Of a stretch of DNA of 64,000 nucleotides, positions 38,486 through 50,064 are shown piece by piece; within the stretch, counting starts at the first letter, position 1, and each line of letters starts with the position of its first letter. This DNA is from Roseibium marinum (GTDB lineage: Bacteria; Pseudomonadota; Alphaproteobacteria; Rhizobiales; Stappiaceae). The stretch spans positions 1,240,001 through 1,304,000 of the forward strand of contig NZ_PPCN01000001.1 of the NCBI RefSeq assembly GCF_002906165.1, in the 5' to 3' direction. The translations under genes were made by a program, and so were the position numbers. The notes under the pieces are model-generated. The model saw nothing but the letters and a program-made list of their open reading frames with translations, was not told the DNA's origin and ran no database searches.

Positions 38486-38513
38486 TTGTAGGATTGGCAT
38501 CTTTGCGTATGAT
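38486..38513 (+). promoter_or_regulatory. Promoter of the SIR2-type gene
   Basis: TTGTAG at 38486-38491, a 16-nt spacer and TATGAT at 38508-38513, about 44 nt before the proposed TTG start. The gene thus carries its own promoter inside the repeat-flanked segment. Confidence 0.5.
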
Positions 38514-38556
38514 TTAGTGCAAGTTGCTTTTATTATATATTCTCGGAGTACGATCA

Positions 38557-41500
38557 TTGTGGACGCATCGCCATCCTTACAGAAATTTTGAGCTTACACC
38601 CGAATACATTCAGGAGCGTGGTCAGCTAACCCTTTCGCGTGCGCTGAACGTCCGGCGCGTGATCGGGTTTGTCGGCTCGGGAGCAACTGCTGCATACGGT
38701 CGACCCAGTTGGCGTACGCTGGTGGATAAAGCGGTCAGGATCGCCAGGCAAGGCGGAACCAAGAGGGTGGTTGATCCCGTCGGAGAAGCGTTGGAAGCTG
38801 CGATCGAGCAATTCGGAACGCCTCAGAACGCGAAGCCTGATGATCTGGTGGTGATGCTTGCGTTGGCAGAAAACTTGGCCCGAAAACGTAACCGGACCGC
38901 TGAATTCCGTCAGGCGATCGCAGCCGAGCTGGTGAAATCGCGCGAAGACGCGCGAATGGAAACCGATGAGGCGCTCAAGTGGCCAGAGGACGGCCCGCAT
39001 GCCCTGAAGACCCGGGCGGAACCGATACAAACGATGCTCAGGGACCTGAAAGTCTGCCGTTTCTTGACCCTCAATTATGACGTTGAAATCGAACGGGAAC
39101 TCGAAAAGCACTTTCGTACCTCGGGTGACAGGGAGTTCAGTCGCCGGCAGTCGCTATATTCGGAGTTCGAGGAACTGGCCTCAGGCCAAAACGCGGCGAC
39201 GATCAAGGATATCGATGAAGCCATTCCGGAGGCGAAGAAGGAAACCGAAGAAACAGTGTTGCGGGCGATCATATTGTCTCTGAAGCAGAACGATAAAAAC
39301 CTGCACATCGCACGTATCCTGGAAGATGGGCTTAAGCGTATCCGGCGAGGCTCGAAATTCGAAGACGCCTTGAGTCACGAAGACGGATTGGGAAAATCCG
39401 TCCTCTCGGTCACCCTTGGCCCGGACAATGTTGGCGATCTAGTTAATTTTTCGCTTTATTCCCGGGAATACGGGGCTCAGGTTTTTCACCTTCATGGCCG
39501 CTATGATCAGCCGGAACACATGGTGCTCACCGAAAAAGACTATCAGAACACCTATCTAAGATCCGGTGAAAAAAAGGAAACTTTCGACGAGGCTTTGTCG
39601 GCGGTGTTTGAAGGGAACGATGTGCTGTTCGTCGGTGTCGGGATGCAAGAAGCTGACATGATGCGGCCGTTGCGCCAATTCGTCAGCCAAGACCGCTCGC
39701 CGGATTTTTCGAAGCGGCATGTCTACACGCTGATGGAACGGCAGTGCGGGATTGACAGGGGAACTGCGTTTGGATCGGTTGAGCGATTTTTCGACAGCCA
39801 TTTCGGGTCAACGAGCGGTGCTGGTCGCGCCGATCGGCAGACGGATACGGCACAAAGTTTGAAACTGAGTACACAATTCGGGATCTACACCCTCTTTTAT
39901 GGCGATGAAAGAGTTTCGGGGTTCGACTATCCTGTATTGCGTTTCTTGCGGCTAGCCTGCCAGACCCTGAATCTGGTTGTCGGGAACATCAATCAATATG
40001 AAGTTTTTAGACCGGTTCTTGAAGCGTTTGCGACTAAAATTGGGGACCTCAAGAAAATCGAGCTAAACGCACATGAAACCCCAAGTATTTCGAGTAAATT
40101 ACTTGAAGACGCTGAGTTGCAACAGATCCAACTGGCGTTTCGTTCTGTTTCGCCCGATTGGTCGTCCGACAAGTGCAGGAAGGCCAAGAAGTTCACCGGT
40201 ACTCTTGAAAGCGAAATTCGGGCGAGAGCACTGGATCGTGCCCTTTATGACCTTGGGGAAAAACGCAAACGCTGGTGGTCGGACTGGCGCTTGACGCCGG
40301 CAGCACGGAATGCGCGCTTCGGTAAAGCATATTCGGAAGAGGATACAGACGCAAAATTTCCCAACATGGCGCGGCATCGGCCAGATTATGATTCCTGGAT
40401 AGTCAGAGATCCCAACAGCTCTGAGACGCCGGAAAGACCTCCGCTCGAAGATGATGTTGATAAGATCGCGGCACTGAGACGGCTACGTTCTCTCGCGAGG
40501 AAAGTTGCGGACCGAACGCAGGAGGCAGATGAAAAGACTTATCCGTCCAGGATGCCGGGGGCATCAAGGTTCGGTCGCCGAGTCGTACGCGTTTCGATGC
40601 CGCGCGGCGCTGGCAAAGGGTCGTTGCTGCATTTGCTACGTGAGGATATCTGTCGGAATGACCTGACAAGAAACAGGTTCGTGCTGGATACTCTTTTTAG
40701 TCAGTCCGAGAAGACCGGTCGACCGGGTGTAGTGTTCCGTTATCACGGATCGTTCATGCTCCATCTCAGTTTTTCGATGGAGTTCGCTTCGGTAATTGAT
40801 GCCCTCAGAATATTCTTCGAGGACGCGCTCGCTGGCCTTGTGGAAGATCGCGCACCTCAGGCAATCGAGGAATTGGTGAAGCTACTCGCCGAGTGGCGTT
40901 CGAACCAGATTCCCGAGCAAGACGAGCCTGATGAGATTGGACTGCTCCGTGCGGTGCTTGACACCAGTCTTTCACCCGATGGGGAAAGCTACGGGGGAAG
41001 GATTGGCGCCTTTCGAGAAACAAGAGACACGCAGGAGCCGTTCCGGCGCGGTCATCGGTTGGACCAGCTTCGTAGCGCCATCGACGCCTTTCAGATGCTC
41101 GCCGCGCGCGTAGATCCGCATTTACGTGTTTGCGTGATCATGTCAGGGCTCGACAAGCTCTGTAACGTCAACGGGGAGGCCTACAACCCAATGTATCGTG
41201 CCTTTTTCAGGCTGCTCACCGGAGAAGGCAGCAAACGAGAGCACGAGTCCAATCCGCTTGTGCCTATGGATCTGGTGTTGATTTCGGGCAGTCCGGGGCT
41301 GCCGTCGCGCTACCTTAGCGAGCAGAAGTCCAAGGACGAGGTTCTGACCGATATTGAATCCAAAGGACTGTCCTATTCGCCGGGCTCGGAATGGAAGCCC
41401 TATCATGGGGGGGCGCTGATGTTGCGCGCCTGGAAAGAGTTGCCAGCAATTGGTATCGCCGACCGATATTGGTTGCGAAAATCCAAGTGCAAATCCGCGT

Positions 41501-43860
41501 TCGTCAATGCCCTAATCGAAAATGGTCAGGAACGCGAGGGCAAATGGAACGCGTTGCACTACAACGCTACGATTCGAAATATTCTTGCAAAAAATGTGGC
41601 GCTGTCCTCCTGGTGCGCAGGGGCTTTCGAGACCTATTGCCAAGGCAAGGCAGATCCCGAAGAGGACTTGTCGGAACGTTCATGCGAGTTTCTTAAACAA
41701 CTGGATGATGCTGCGGATCGGGCCGGGATAGCAGGCGTGATCGGCTTCGTCTTCGAAACGCATAAGCGCAGTTGGTACGAACAAGATGCCGAGACCGCTT
41801 CACCAATCCGCTCGAGTGCGAAAGCGGACCTCGCCTTTGCGATCATGAGTCACTTGTCGCTGTTTCCAATGCCCGTGGAACCGCGGGTCCTTTACGGGTG
41901 TAACGAAATTTATTCAGTCTTGCATCGGATTGACACCGGGAAAGGCAACGCTGCCGACACGGATGGTGACGCGTTCAGCGCTCCTGGAGAAGAAGGAGCA
42001 GAAGATGGGAGCGGTCGGCCCGTAGTGTCCGAACAACAAGAGCACGAAGGTAGGCGCGGGAAGGCAAGAAGCCGTTGCCTCGCGATCCTGAATGAGATGC
42101 TGGAAGAGTTGTTCAAGGCTCATCTGATCATCAAGGTAAAACCTAAACCTGCGTACTTTAAATCGGGGACGACAGAAGACTGGCAAAAAATTTGGGAAAA
42201 GGTTCATGCGCGTTATACCGTTCAGCACCAACTTCGAGATTATATCGGTCACCAGATGGATCTATTCGTCCCCGATCAGGGCGAGCGCAACTTCTTTCAA
42301 TTGTCCCTCTATTGCGATCAGCCGCGTGACCTGCCTACGCCGACCGAAGCGCACTATCGAATGATCCGCGCGCTGATGGAGAGGCAGATCCAGCAGTGCA
42401 GAAACACCTTATGGTGTCTTTACCAGTGGGAGCCGGGGCGCAAACCCGGGCAGACCGAGCACCAAAAACCACTTGCTCCCTTGGCTGCCAGCGGCATGCT
42501 CAGGCGGCTTCAGCCCGATGATGCAGACGAAAAAAGCCGGGAGCTCGACCCGACCCTCGCTTCGTTTCATGCGCTGCCACAAAGAATACGTGCGCTCTAC
42601 GGATTGATGCGTGGCGGCTTCTCGATCGGCGCCATTTCACGTCTTCCCGGTCTCAATGACGAACCAAACCCGGATGAACCCTTCGTGCGGTTTCGCGGCT
42701 GGTTACGCGGGATCACCAATGCTGCGATAGCGATGAATCTTCTTGAAGACAAGCTGGATCTCATAACTGCCAAGGCCATGCGGGAGGAAATGGCCGGGGC
42801 GTCGAACGGAACGAGCGTCGAGCACTCCGTCGTTCTAAAAAAACTCGGTCAGGGTGCCGAAGACGACACCCTGACATGCAAAAAATTCTTTCCGCACAGG
42901 ATCGCGCAGCCGCTTTACCGCGACGAAATCGGCTGGCTTTTGAACGAACGCGGTTTGATCGCCTTTGTCCAGGGCCAATTGTTCGACGCCATTCCCCTGT
43001 TCGAGCGGGCGGCGCAGGTCATGCAGCACCGCAAAGACAACGAGAATGGCGATCCCGCCCTCAATGCGGCTGTGCGCCGCGTGCAACTGAACCATTCAAT
43101 CGCCATGATCGAGCGTGGCAATATGTTCAAGGCGCGGGAGATGATAGAAGGTCTGCTGCTGCCAAGCGTTGGGTCCGAGCATCCGGGAAGCCAGGTCAGT
43201 TGGATCGGTGAGGGCTATCTTGGCCTGATACGGCATCTGGCAGGGGATAGAGCAATTGCCAAAGAGAAATATCTCAGGCTGATCCGCAAGGCCAACGAAC
43301 AGGAAATGCCGCGCCTGGTCAGCATATTCAACCGGCACTTGGCCGACGTCCACAACAGCCAGTTCGAATTCGAACTGGCACGCGCGGCTGCCGATGACGC
43401 AATTGGCGCAGCACTTCAATCAGAACAACGCGACATTCTCTGGTATTGCCGTCTGACGAGACTGCGCATCTCTCTGGCCGAGGAAACCTTGTCCTCGGAG
43501 GAGAACGGCAGGACTCTGGAGGGCGCGCTAGAATACGCCCGGTCGATGGGGTTGAACAAGCTTGAGATCACTGCCTTGATCGCGCAGGGCCAGGTTATGC
43601 TGAAGCAGGGAGAACGGGTCCTGGCAGGACGGATTGCGGCTAGGGCAGCCGCGCTGGCGAACCGCTGTGGACTGCGGCTCCTCAAGATCGCAGCCCTGAC
43701 GGTTTATGGCGAGGCCCTGATTATGCGCCAGCAGTATCATCTAGCCCTGAAGATTCTCTCCGAAGCACACCGCGAATCCGAGCGGCGCGGATACCAGAAC
43801 CGATCTGGACAGATCACAATCTTGCTGGAGAAAATTCCTTCCCATATCGTTGCGGAATGA
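38557..43860 (+). CDS. Giant SIR2-like / P-loop NTPase / TPR protein, probable STAND-type antiviral effector
   Basis: A 1767-aa single-gene unit. Residues about 30-460 form a SIR2-like domain: GFVGSGATAAYG (37-48), LNYD (172-175), FHLHGRYD (310-317) with H313 as the presumed catalytic His, and FVGVGMQEAD (358-367). Residues about 670-950 look like a P-loop NTPase: MPRGAGKGSLL (681-691) and a Walker-B-like VCVIMSGLDKL (858-868). A winged-helix-like stretch is near 1090-1120, an acidic linker near 1130-1165, and TPR-like helices from about 1440 to the end. This is the effector-NTPase-sensor order of STAND antiviral proteins such as the SIR2-bearing Avs types; on sensing phage it would deplete NAD+. 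I chose a TTG start at 38557 because GGAG lies 8 nt upstream (38545-38548); a TTG at 38524 lacks a site. Base composition is visibly less GC-rich than the neighbours. The NADase role is inferred. Confidence 0.85.
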   Translation: MWTHRHPYRNFELTPEYIQERGQLTLSRALNVRRVIGFVGSGATAAYGRPSWRTLVDKAVRIARQGGTKRVVDPVGEALEAAIEQFGTPQNAKPDDLVVMLALAENLARKRNRTAEFRQAIAAELVKSREDARMETDEALKWPEDGPHALKTRAEPIQTMLRDLKVCRFLTLNYDVEIERELEKHFRTSGDREFSRRQSLYSEFEELASGQNAATIKDIDEAIPEAKKETEETVLRAIILSLKQNDKNLHIARILEDGLKRIRRGSKFEDALSHEDGLGKSVLSVTLGPDNVGDLVNFSLYSREYGAQVFHLHGRYDQPEHMVLTEKDYQNTYLRSGEKKETFDEALSAVFEGNDVLFVGVGMQEADMMRPLRQFVSQDRSPDFSKRHVYTLMERQCGIDRGTAFGSVERFFDSHFGSTSGAGRADRQTDTAQSLKLSTQFGIYTLFYGDERVSGFDYPVLRFLRLACQTLNLVVGNINQYEVFRPVLEAFATKIGDLKKIELNAHETPSISSKLLEDAELQQIQLAFRSVSPDWSSDKCRKAKKFTGTLESEIRARALDRALYDLGEKRKRWWSDWRLTPAARNARFGKAYSEEDTDAKFPNMARHRPDYDSWIVRDPNSSETPERPPLEDDVDKIAALRRLRSLARKVADRTQEADEKTYPSRMPGASRFGRRVVRVSMPRGAGKGSLLHLLREDICRNDLTRNRFVLDTLFSQSEKTGRPGVVFRYHGSFMLHLSFSMEFASVIDALRIFFEDALAGLVEDRAPQAIEELVKLLAEWRSNQIPEQDEPDEIGLLRAVLDTSLSPDGESYGGRIGAFRETRDTQEPFRRGHRLDQLRSAIDAFQMLAARVDPHLRVCVIMSGLDKLCNVNGEAYNPMYRAFFRLLTGEGSKREHESNPLVPMDLVLISGSPGLPSRYLSEQKSKDEVLTDIESKGLSYSPGSEWKPYHGGALMLRAWKELPAIGIADRYWLRKSKCKSAFVNALIENGQEREGKWNALHYNATIRNILAKNVALSSWCAGAFETYCQGKADPEEDLSERSCEFLKQLDDAADRAGIAGVIGFVFETHKRSWYEQDAETASPIRSSAKADLAFAIMSHLSLFPMPVEPRVLYGCNEIYSVLHRIDTGKGNAADTDGDAFSAPGEEGAEDGSGRPVVSEQQEHEGRRGKARSRCLAILNEMLEELFKAHLIIKVKPKPAYFKSGTTEDWQKIWEKVHARYTVQHQLRDYIGHQMDLFVPDQGERNFFQLSLYCDQPRDLPTPTEAHYRMIRALMERQIQQCRNTLWCLYQWEPGRKPGQTEHQKPLAPLAASGMLRRLQPDDADEKSRELDPTLASFHALPQRIRALYGLMRGGFSIGAISRLPGLNDEPNPDEPFVRFRGWLRGITNAAIAMNLLEDKLDLITAKAMREEMAGASNGTSVEHSVVLKKLGQGAEDDTLTCKKFFPHRIAQPLYRDEIGWLLNERGLIAFVQGQLFDAIPLFERAAQVMQHRKDNENGDPALNAAVRRVQLNHSIAMIERGNMFKAREMIEGLLLPSVGSEHPGSQVSWIGEGYLGLIRHLAGDRAIAKEKYLRLIRKANEQEMPRLVSIFNRHLADVHNSQFEFELARAAADDAIGAALQSEQRDILWYCRLTRLRISLAEETLSSEENGRTLEGALEYARSMGLNKLEITALIAQGQVMLKQGERVLAGRIAARAAALANRCGLRLLKIAALTVYGEALIMRQQYHLALKILSEAHRESERRGYQNRSGQITILLEKIPSHIVAE

Positions 43861-43906
43861 TTTTGGCAAAACGGTGAGGGTTTTGTTGACCCGGTTCACC
43901 GAAAAT

Positions 43907-45261
<1,355 letters not shown>

Positions 45262-45948
45262 TTAATGGCCGCTCCCGGTCGAAAACGCCAGAATTCTGCT
45301 GATTTCATTGAGGGTACGACCGGAAGTTGTCTTCCATTCGTTAAACATTGCCTGAATCGCCTTCAGGTTTTTTTTCGACATAGCGGCATTCTCAATGACA
45401 TTTTCGCGGATAAGGGCGTTAACCACGTCGCCGGACAGGATGAAACTCTCCTTGCCCATGAAGCGCAGGGCGATTTGTCCGGTGTTGCCGCCGAGCCGGC
45501 TGCCGCGCTTTTTCAGGATCTCCATCAGGCCGATCTGGTCGCTTACCGGATAGCGGGCGAAAAACCGGGCAGCGCTGCCATGTTCGGCGGCCAGATCTTT
45601 CAGAAAGATGGCGTTGGCCTGAACGGACTTGATCTTCATGGCGTTGCGGACAATGCGCTTGTCTTTCAAAAGCGCTTCGAACGCTTCATCCGGCAGGAAG
45701 GCGAGGCGGGCGACATCGAACCCCTCGAAAACTTCCTCGAACCCCGGCCATTTCCGATCGATCACCTTCCAGCTGAAACCTGCCTGGAACACGCATCTGG
45801 TGAACATGGAGAGCCAGTGGTCGTCGCCAAGCTTTTCCAGCTCTTCCTCGGACTTTGGCGGATTGTGTTCGGCCAGCAGCGCCGCGAGCTTGTCCGCGCC
45901 ACCCTTCTTTTCCGCCGCGAGGGTTTCGATTTCTTCGAAGGACCGCAT
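45262..45948 (-). CDS. DNA-3-methyladenine glycosylase I family protein
   Basis: A 228-aa HhH-type base-excision glycosylase: DDHWLSMFTRCVFQAGFSW at about residues 42-60, then VIDRKWPGFEEVF and a HhH-like region, as in Tag-related proteins. It should remove alkylated adenine from DNA. It is upstream of ccrM on the same strand with 131 bp between. The ATG at 45948 follows GGAGAAAAA. Substrate range is inferred from the family. Confidence 0.8.
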   Translation of the reverse strand: MRSFEEIETLAAEKKGGADKLAALLAEHNPPKSEEELEKLGDDHWLSMFTRCVFQAGFSWKVIDRKWPGFEEVFEGFDVARLAFLPDEAFEALLKDKRIVRNAMKIKSVQANAIFLKDLAAEHGSAARFFARYPVSDQIGLMEILKKRGSRLGGNTGQIALRFMGKESFILSGDVVNALIRENVIENAAMSKKNLKAIQAMFNEWKTTSGRTLNEISRILAFSTGSGH

Positions 45949-46044
45949 TCGGTTTTTCTCCGCATTCGCCGTTTCGGCCAGGCCGTATGCAAAAGACCTG
46001 CAACAACATGCAGGGATGAGGCCGGTTAATTTCTAATTTCGACC

Positions 46045-46851
46045 CTATCGCCCCCCGACCTGCCTTGTCCGTTCAAATTTGCGCAGGGCGAGCGACAGGG
46101 TGATGGTCATCATCAGGTAGATGAGCGCGACCACGTTATAGGTCTCGAAATAGCGGAAGGACCCGGCCGCGTAGATCTTGCCGAGCTGGGTGATGTCGGC
46201 AACGCCCAGAACCGAGACGAGGGAACTGTCCTTGATCATGGCGACGAAATCGTTGCCGAGCGGCGGCAGGATGGTCTTCAGCGCCTGCGGGAAGACGATC
46301 AACCGGAACCGCTGCCAGCCGTTCATGCCGAGTGCCTTCGCGGCTTCTATCTGCCCCGTGTGGACCGCCTGGATACCGGCCCGGAAAACCTCGGCGATAA
46401 AGGCCGAATACCCGATGGTCAGGGCGGCGACGGCCCGCCACAGCAGGGGAAAGTCGCGGGTGCGCATCGCATCCAGTCCCACGGGCTCCAGAATGGCGTT
46501 GATGCCGGCGACGATCAGCGGCGTGGCGACGAAGGCGATATAAAGCAGCAGCACCAGGATCGGCAGCCCGCGCACGATCTCGACATAGAACCTTGCCGCC
46601 TGCCGCAGGAAGATTGAGCCGGAGAGGGAGGCGAGCGCCAGAAACAGCCCCAGAACCGAGGCCAGGAAGAAGCCGGTCAGGGTCACGAAGACGGTCAGGC
46701 CGATACCGCGCGAGACCGTCGCCATCACCTGCGAATAGATCTCGTCGGTCGCGATCCGGAAAAGCAGAAAGACGGCAAGTCCGCCGGCGGCCACAAGCCA
46801 GTAGGGAAAATCCTGTTTCGGAATAGTCGTCTGGTTTTTCTTGCCGAACAT
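46045..46851 (-). CDS. Polar amino-acid ABC transporter permease
   Basis: A 268-aa inner-membrane permease of the HisM/GlnP type with about five helices. The EAA loop reads EAAKALGMNGWQRFRLIVFPQA, the site that docks the ATPase. The ATG at 46851 gives the natural N-terminus MFGKKNQTTIPK; the longer frame to 46962 has no transport features. A binding-protein gene is 514 bp upstream on the same strand; no ATPase gene is nearby. Confidence 0.9.
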   Translation of the reverse strand: MFGKKNQTTIPKQDFPYWLVAAGGLAVFLLFRIATDEIYSQVMATVSRGIGLTVFVTLTGFFLASVLGLFLALASLSGSIFLRQAARFYVEIVRGLPILVLLLYIAFVATPLIVAGINAILEPVGLDAMRTRDFPLLWRAVAALTIGYSAFIAEVFRAGIQAVHTGQIEAAKALGMNGWQRFRLIVFPQALKTILPPLGNDFVAMIKDSSLVSVLGVADITQLGKIYAAGSFRYFETYNVVALIYLMMTITLSLALRKFERTRQVGGR

Positions 46852-47365
46852 GGATCTGTCCCGGGGTGCTTGAGGTGAGCGGGTGGTGTTCCTGAATGGG
46901 CCGCGGAGTGCCGAGGCGTCAACGCGTGGGAACGAAAACACCGGCCGAGGCGCGCGTTTCACAGCCTCCTCTTTTGCATTCCGGTCAAGCGAAGCGCAAG
47001 CTGGGAACGGTGAGCCTCCAAAACATCAATTGAATGAGCTCCGGCTCACCGGTCTCCGCGTCGCGGCGTTCGCGATGACCTGGTTTGCGGGGATATCTAC
47101 TGCTTTCTCCGCGCCGCCCCGGCCTTGAGCCGGGCCTGCCGCGAGACCCCGGCTCAAGGCCGGGGCGGCCAGGTAATGAGGGCGACCTCGGGATTGAACA
47201 GTGACGGATCTGACGACCAAACAGAGTTCGACAATAGTGGTCGCAAGACAATAGTCCGGCGCCTGCCAAAAGCGATTTCCTGTCCGGAGGAGAAACGCTT
47301 CATGGAGTTGCAATCGAAGAGGGTCATGCAGAAAACCTCATTCCTCATTCGATCGGAGCTGGCGT
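46852..47365. other. Long spacer between permease and binding-protein genes
   Basis: About 514 bp without a credible gene. The centre holds REP-like palindrome copy B (47117-47165); otherwise nothing recognised. Such a long gap within an ABC gene pair is unusual and suggests separate transcription or processing. Confidence 0.5.
47117..47165. repeat. REP-like palindrome, copy B
   Basis: CCCCGGCCTTGAGCCGGG (47117-47134) and CCCCGGCTCAAGGCCGGGG (47147-47165), 12-nt spacer. The arms match those at 33367-33415; the spacers differ. Confidence 0.75.
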
Positions 47366-48166
47366 TTATTCGTCCACCTTGTAGTCGAAGAACCATTTCT
47401 GATTGAGAGCGTCCAGCGTGCCGTCGGCGCGCATGCTGGAGATCGCCGCGTTGAACGGTGCGATGAGGTCGGAATTCTTCGGGAAGATGAAGCCGAAATC
47501 CTCAGACCCCATAGGTTCGCCGATCAGCTTGAACGTATCCGGATTGGTGGCGACATAACCCTCGCCGCCGGTGCTGTCGGTCAGTACCAGATCGACGTCT
47601 CCGGATTTGAGCGCCTGCACGGCGGCTCCGAAGGTTTCGAACAGTTTGATGCGCGGGTTGGCCTCGTCACCGTCCAGCACCTCATAGACAGTGACGTAAA
47701 AGGGCGTCGTACCCGCTTGGGCACCGGCAAGAAAATCTGGGTTTGCGGCAAATTCGCCGGCATCGGTGAAGCGGTCCTCACCGGCGCGCACCAGCATGAA
47801 CATTTCCGAGCGCATGTAGGGGTCTGAGAACGCGACTTGTTCCGCGCGGTCCGCACGGATCGTGATGCCGTTCATGGCGACGTCGTATTCGCCTGCCGAG
47901 ATGGCCGGGATCATCGCGTCCCAGCTTGTGTTCTGATAGGTCACGGTGATGTTGAGCCGCTTGGCGATTTCCGCGATCGCGTCATACTCCCAGCCGACGG
48001 CGACGCCGGTCTTGGGATCGACGAACTGCAGCGGCGGATAGGTGTTTTCCGACGCGATCACGACCTCCCGCCCGCCCAGATTCGGAAGCGTTTGGGCAAT
48101 TGCGGAAAAACCGCTTCCGATCAGGGTGGCGGTGGCGACCGCAAGGCTCACGATGGTACGATACAT
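47366..48166 (-). CDS. Amino-acid ABC transporter substrate-binding protein
   Basis: A 266-aa periplasmic binding protein of the family-3 type. It has a signal peptide (to about residue 25, ending AIAQ), the [16 protein letters not shown] opening, [16 protein letters not shown], and the ligand motif [20 protein letters not shown]. It should deliver a polar amino acid to the permease downstream. GAGGA precedes the ATG at 48166. Confidence 0.92.
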   Translation of the reverse strand: MYRTIVSLAVATATLIGSGFSAIAQTLPNLGGREVVIASENTYPPLQFVDPKTGVAVGWEYDAIAEIAKRLNITVTYQNTSWDAMIPAISAGEYDVAMNGITIRADRAEQVAFSDPYMRSEMFMLVRAGEDRFTDAGEFAANPDFLAGAQAGTTPFYVTVYEVLDGDEANPRIKLFETFGAAVQALKSGDVDLVLTDSTGGEGYVATNPDTFKLIGEPMGSEDFGFIFPKNSDLIAPFNAAISSMRADGTLDALNQKWFFDYKVDE

Positions 48167-48363
48167 GGGAAGCTCCTCGTCAATATCACGGAGAACATTA
48201 GCGGCATCCCGAGCCGTGGAAAAGGCCGTAGAACGCAGTTCAGGGAACGTGTTGCAAAGTTTTTCCCCATGCGAAAAAACATTCAAATTCCGTTGCCGGT
48301 TCTATTGACCGCAGAGAAACTTGGCGGGACTGTAAACCCATAACAACAATAAGGAGACGGTCT

Positions 48364-49875
48364 ATGTCCGATAGCACCAGCAGGAACCTGCAGCCGGTGG
48401 TCCGCAGGACCCGCTTCGCCCCCGGTCATCCGCTTGAAGTCTTTACCGACGCGGACAAGGCGGTGGAGCGGCTGATCGAGATCTTCGAGGCGAACACAGG
48501 CTTCCTGCGGTCCCATTTTCACGATCTTCTCGAGGGCAGGGAGATCGAGGGGAAGGTGCGCGCCTTCTACCCGCAGGTGCAGATGGTGACGGACAGTCAC
48601 AGCCGTCTCGACAGCCGGCTCTCCTACGGTTTTGTCTCAAGGCCGGGCAGGCACGCCTCCACGATCACGCGGCCCGACCTGTTCAAGCATTATCTTCGGA
48701 CGCAGTTGTCGCTGCTCATGAAAAACCACGAGGTGCCGGTTCTCATCGGCGACAGCGAAATGCCGATCCCGCTGCATTTCGCCTTCTATGACGGCACGCA
48801 TGTGGAAGGCGGGGCGGCGGCCGCAAATCTGGACAGACCGCTCGCCGACATCTTCGATCTGCCGGATCTCACGGTCATGGACGATTCCATCGCCAATGGA
48901 ACCTATGAGCCGAGCGACGGCGTCATGCCTCTGGCGTCGTTCACCGCGCCGCGGGTCGATTATTCCCTGCACCGGTTGCAGCACTACACGGCGACCCGGG
49001 CGGAGCATTTCCAGAACTACGTTCTTTTCACCAACTACCAGTTCTATATCGATGAGTTCTGCCGCCTGTCGGCGGAATTGCTCGCGGACCCCGAGAGCGG
49101 GTATGAGGCTTTCGTCGCTCCGGGAAACCTGATCACGCAAGCAGGGTGCAGCGAGCCCGCCAGTGGCGTCGAGCTTCCCAAATTGCCGCAGATGCCGGCC
49201 TATCATTTGAAGCGGGCGGATGGCAGCGGCATCACCATGGTCAATATCGGCGTCGGCCCGTCCAATGCCAAGACGATCACCGATCACATCGCCGTTCTGC
49301 GCCCGCATGTCTGGCTGATGCTCGGCCACTGCGCGGGGCTGCGCAACAGCCAGACGCTGGGCGACTATGTTCTTGCCCACGGCTATGTACGCGATGACAA
49401 CGTGCTCAATCAGGACCTGCCCATCTGGGTGCCGATCCCGCCGCTCGCCGAGGTTCAGGTGGCTCTGGAGGATGCGGTCGCCGAGGTTACCGGCATCGAC
49501 GGCTATGAACTCAAGCGCGTGATGCGCACGGGCACGGTGGTTTCGCTCGACAACCGCAATTGGGAACTCTGGGACCAGCCGGAACTGGTGAAGCGGTTTT
49601 CGCAGTCCAGGGCGATCGCGCTCGATATGGAATCCGCCACGATTGCCGCCAACGGTTTCCGCTTCCGTGTGCCATACGGAACGCTGCTGTGTGTGTCGGA
49701 CAAACCGCTGCACGGAGAACTGAAGCTTCCGGGCATGGCCACGGACTTCTACAAGCGCCAGGTCGCCCAGCACCTGGAGATCGGCATCAGGGCCATGGAG
49801 AAAATGCGCGCCATGACCGCGGAACGCCTGCATTCGCGCAAACTCAGAAGCTTCGCGGAAACAGCGTTTCAGTGA
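48364..49875 (+). CDS. amn: AMP nucleosidase
   Basis: A 503-aa enzyme that splits AMP into adenine and ribose 5-phosphate. The N-terminal Amn domain (about 1-180) is followed by a nucleoside-phosphorylase fold (GPSNAKTITDHIAVLRPHVW, DMESATIAANGFRFRVPYG). Length and motifs match proteobacterial Amn. AAGGAGA lies 7 nt before the ATG. It is divergent from the binding-protein gene. Confidence 0.95.
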   Translation: MSDSTSRNLQPVVRRTRFAPGHPLEVFTDADKAVERLIEIFEANTGFLRSHFHDLLEGREIEGKVRAFYPQVQMVTDSHSRLDSRLSYGFVSRPGRHASTITRPDLFKHYLRTQLSLLMKNHEVPVLIGDSEMPIPLHFAFYDGTHVEGGAAAANLDRPLADIFDLPDLTVMDDSIANGTYEPSDGVMPLASFTAPRVDYSLHRLQHYTATRAEHFQNYVLFTNYQFYIDEFCRLSAELLADPESGYEAFVAPGNLITQAGCSEPASGVELPKLPQMPAYHLKRADGSGITMVNIGVGPSNAKTITDHIAVLRPHVWLMLGHCAGLRNSQTLGDYVLAHGYVRDDNVLNQDLPIWVPIPPLAEVQVALEDAVAEVTGIDGYELKRVMRTGTVVSLDNRNWELWDQPELVKRFSQSRAIALDMESATIAANGFRFRVPYGTLLCVSDKPLHGELKLPGMATDFYKRQVAQHLEIGIRAMEKMRAMTAERLHSRKLRSFAETAFQ

Positions 49876-50006
49876 GGTGATCGAATTGGCGACAGGGAGC
49901 GGTTTTACCGCCGACTCTCGTGAAGAAGCCTCGTCGCTTTGGTTGAAAGTGCTTGAAAATCAGTCGCTTATATAGGGCTGCCAGGTGACGCAGGTAGAGC
50001 GAAACA

Positions 50007-50039
50007 AAAAAGCCGCGGACGCCATAAGCTGTCCGCGGC
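50007..50039 (-). terminator. Terminator of bfr
   Basis: 9-bp stem GCCGCGGAC (50012-50020) / GTCCGCGGC (50031-50039) with a T-run (TTTTTTG) on the minus strand, 26 bp after the bfr stop. Confidence 0.85.
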
Positions 50040-50064
50040 AAACAGGGCATGGAAGAAGAGGCTA

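Noticed and set aside
38258..43906. Integrase, transposase or tRNA in the repeat-flanked segment
   Set aside because: Read for recombinase motifs and a cloverleaf in the spacers; none seen, so I do not call it a classical genomic island or IS element.
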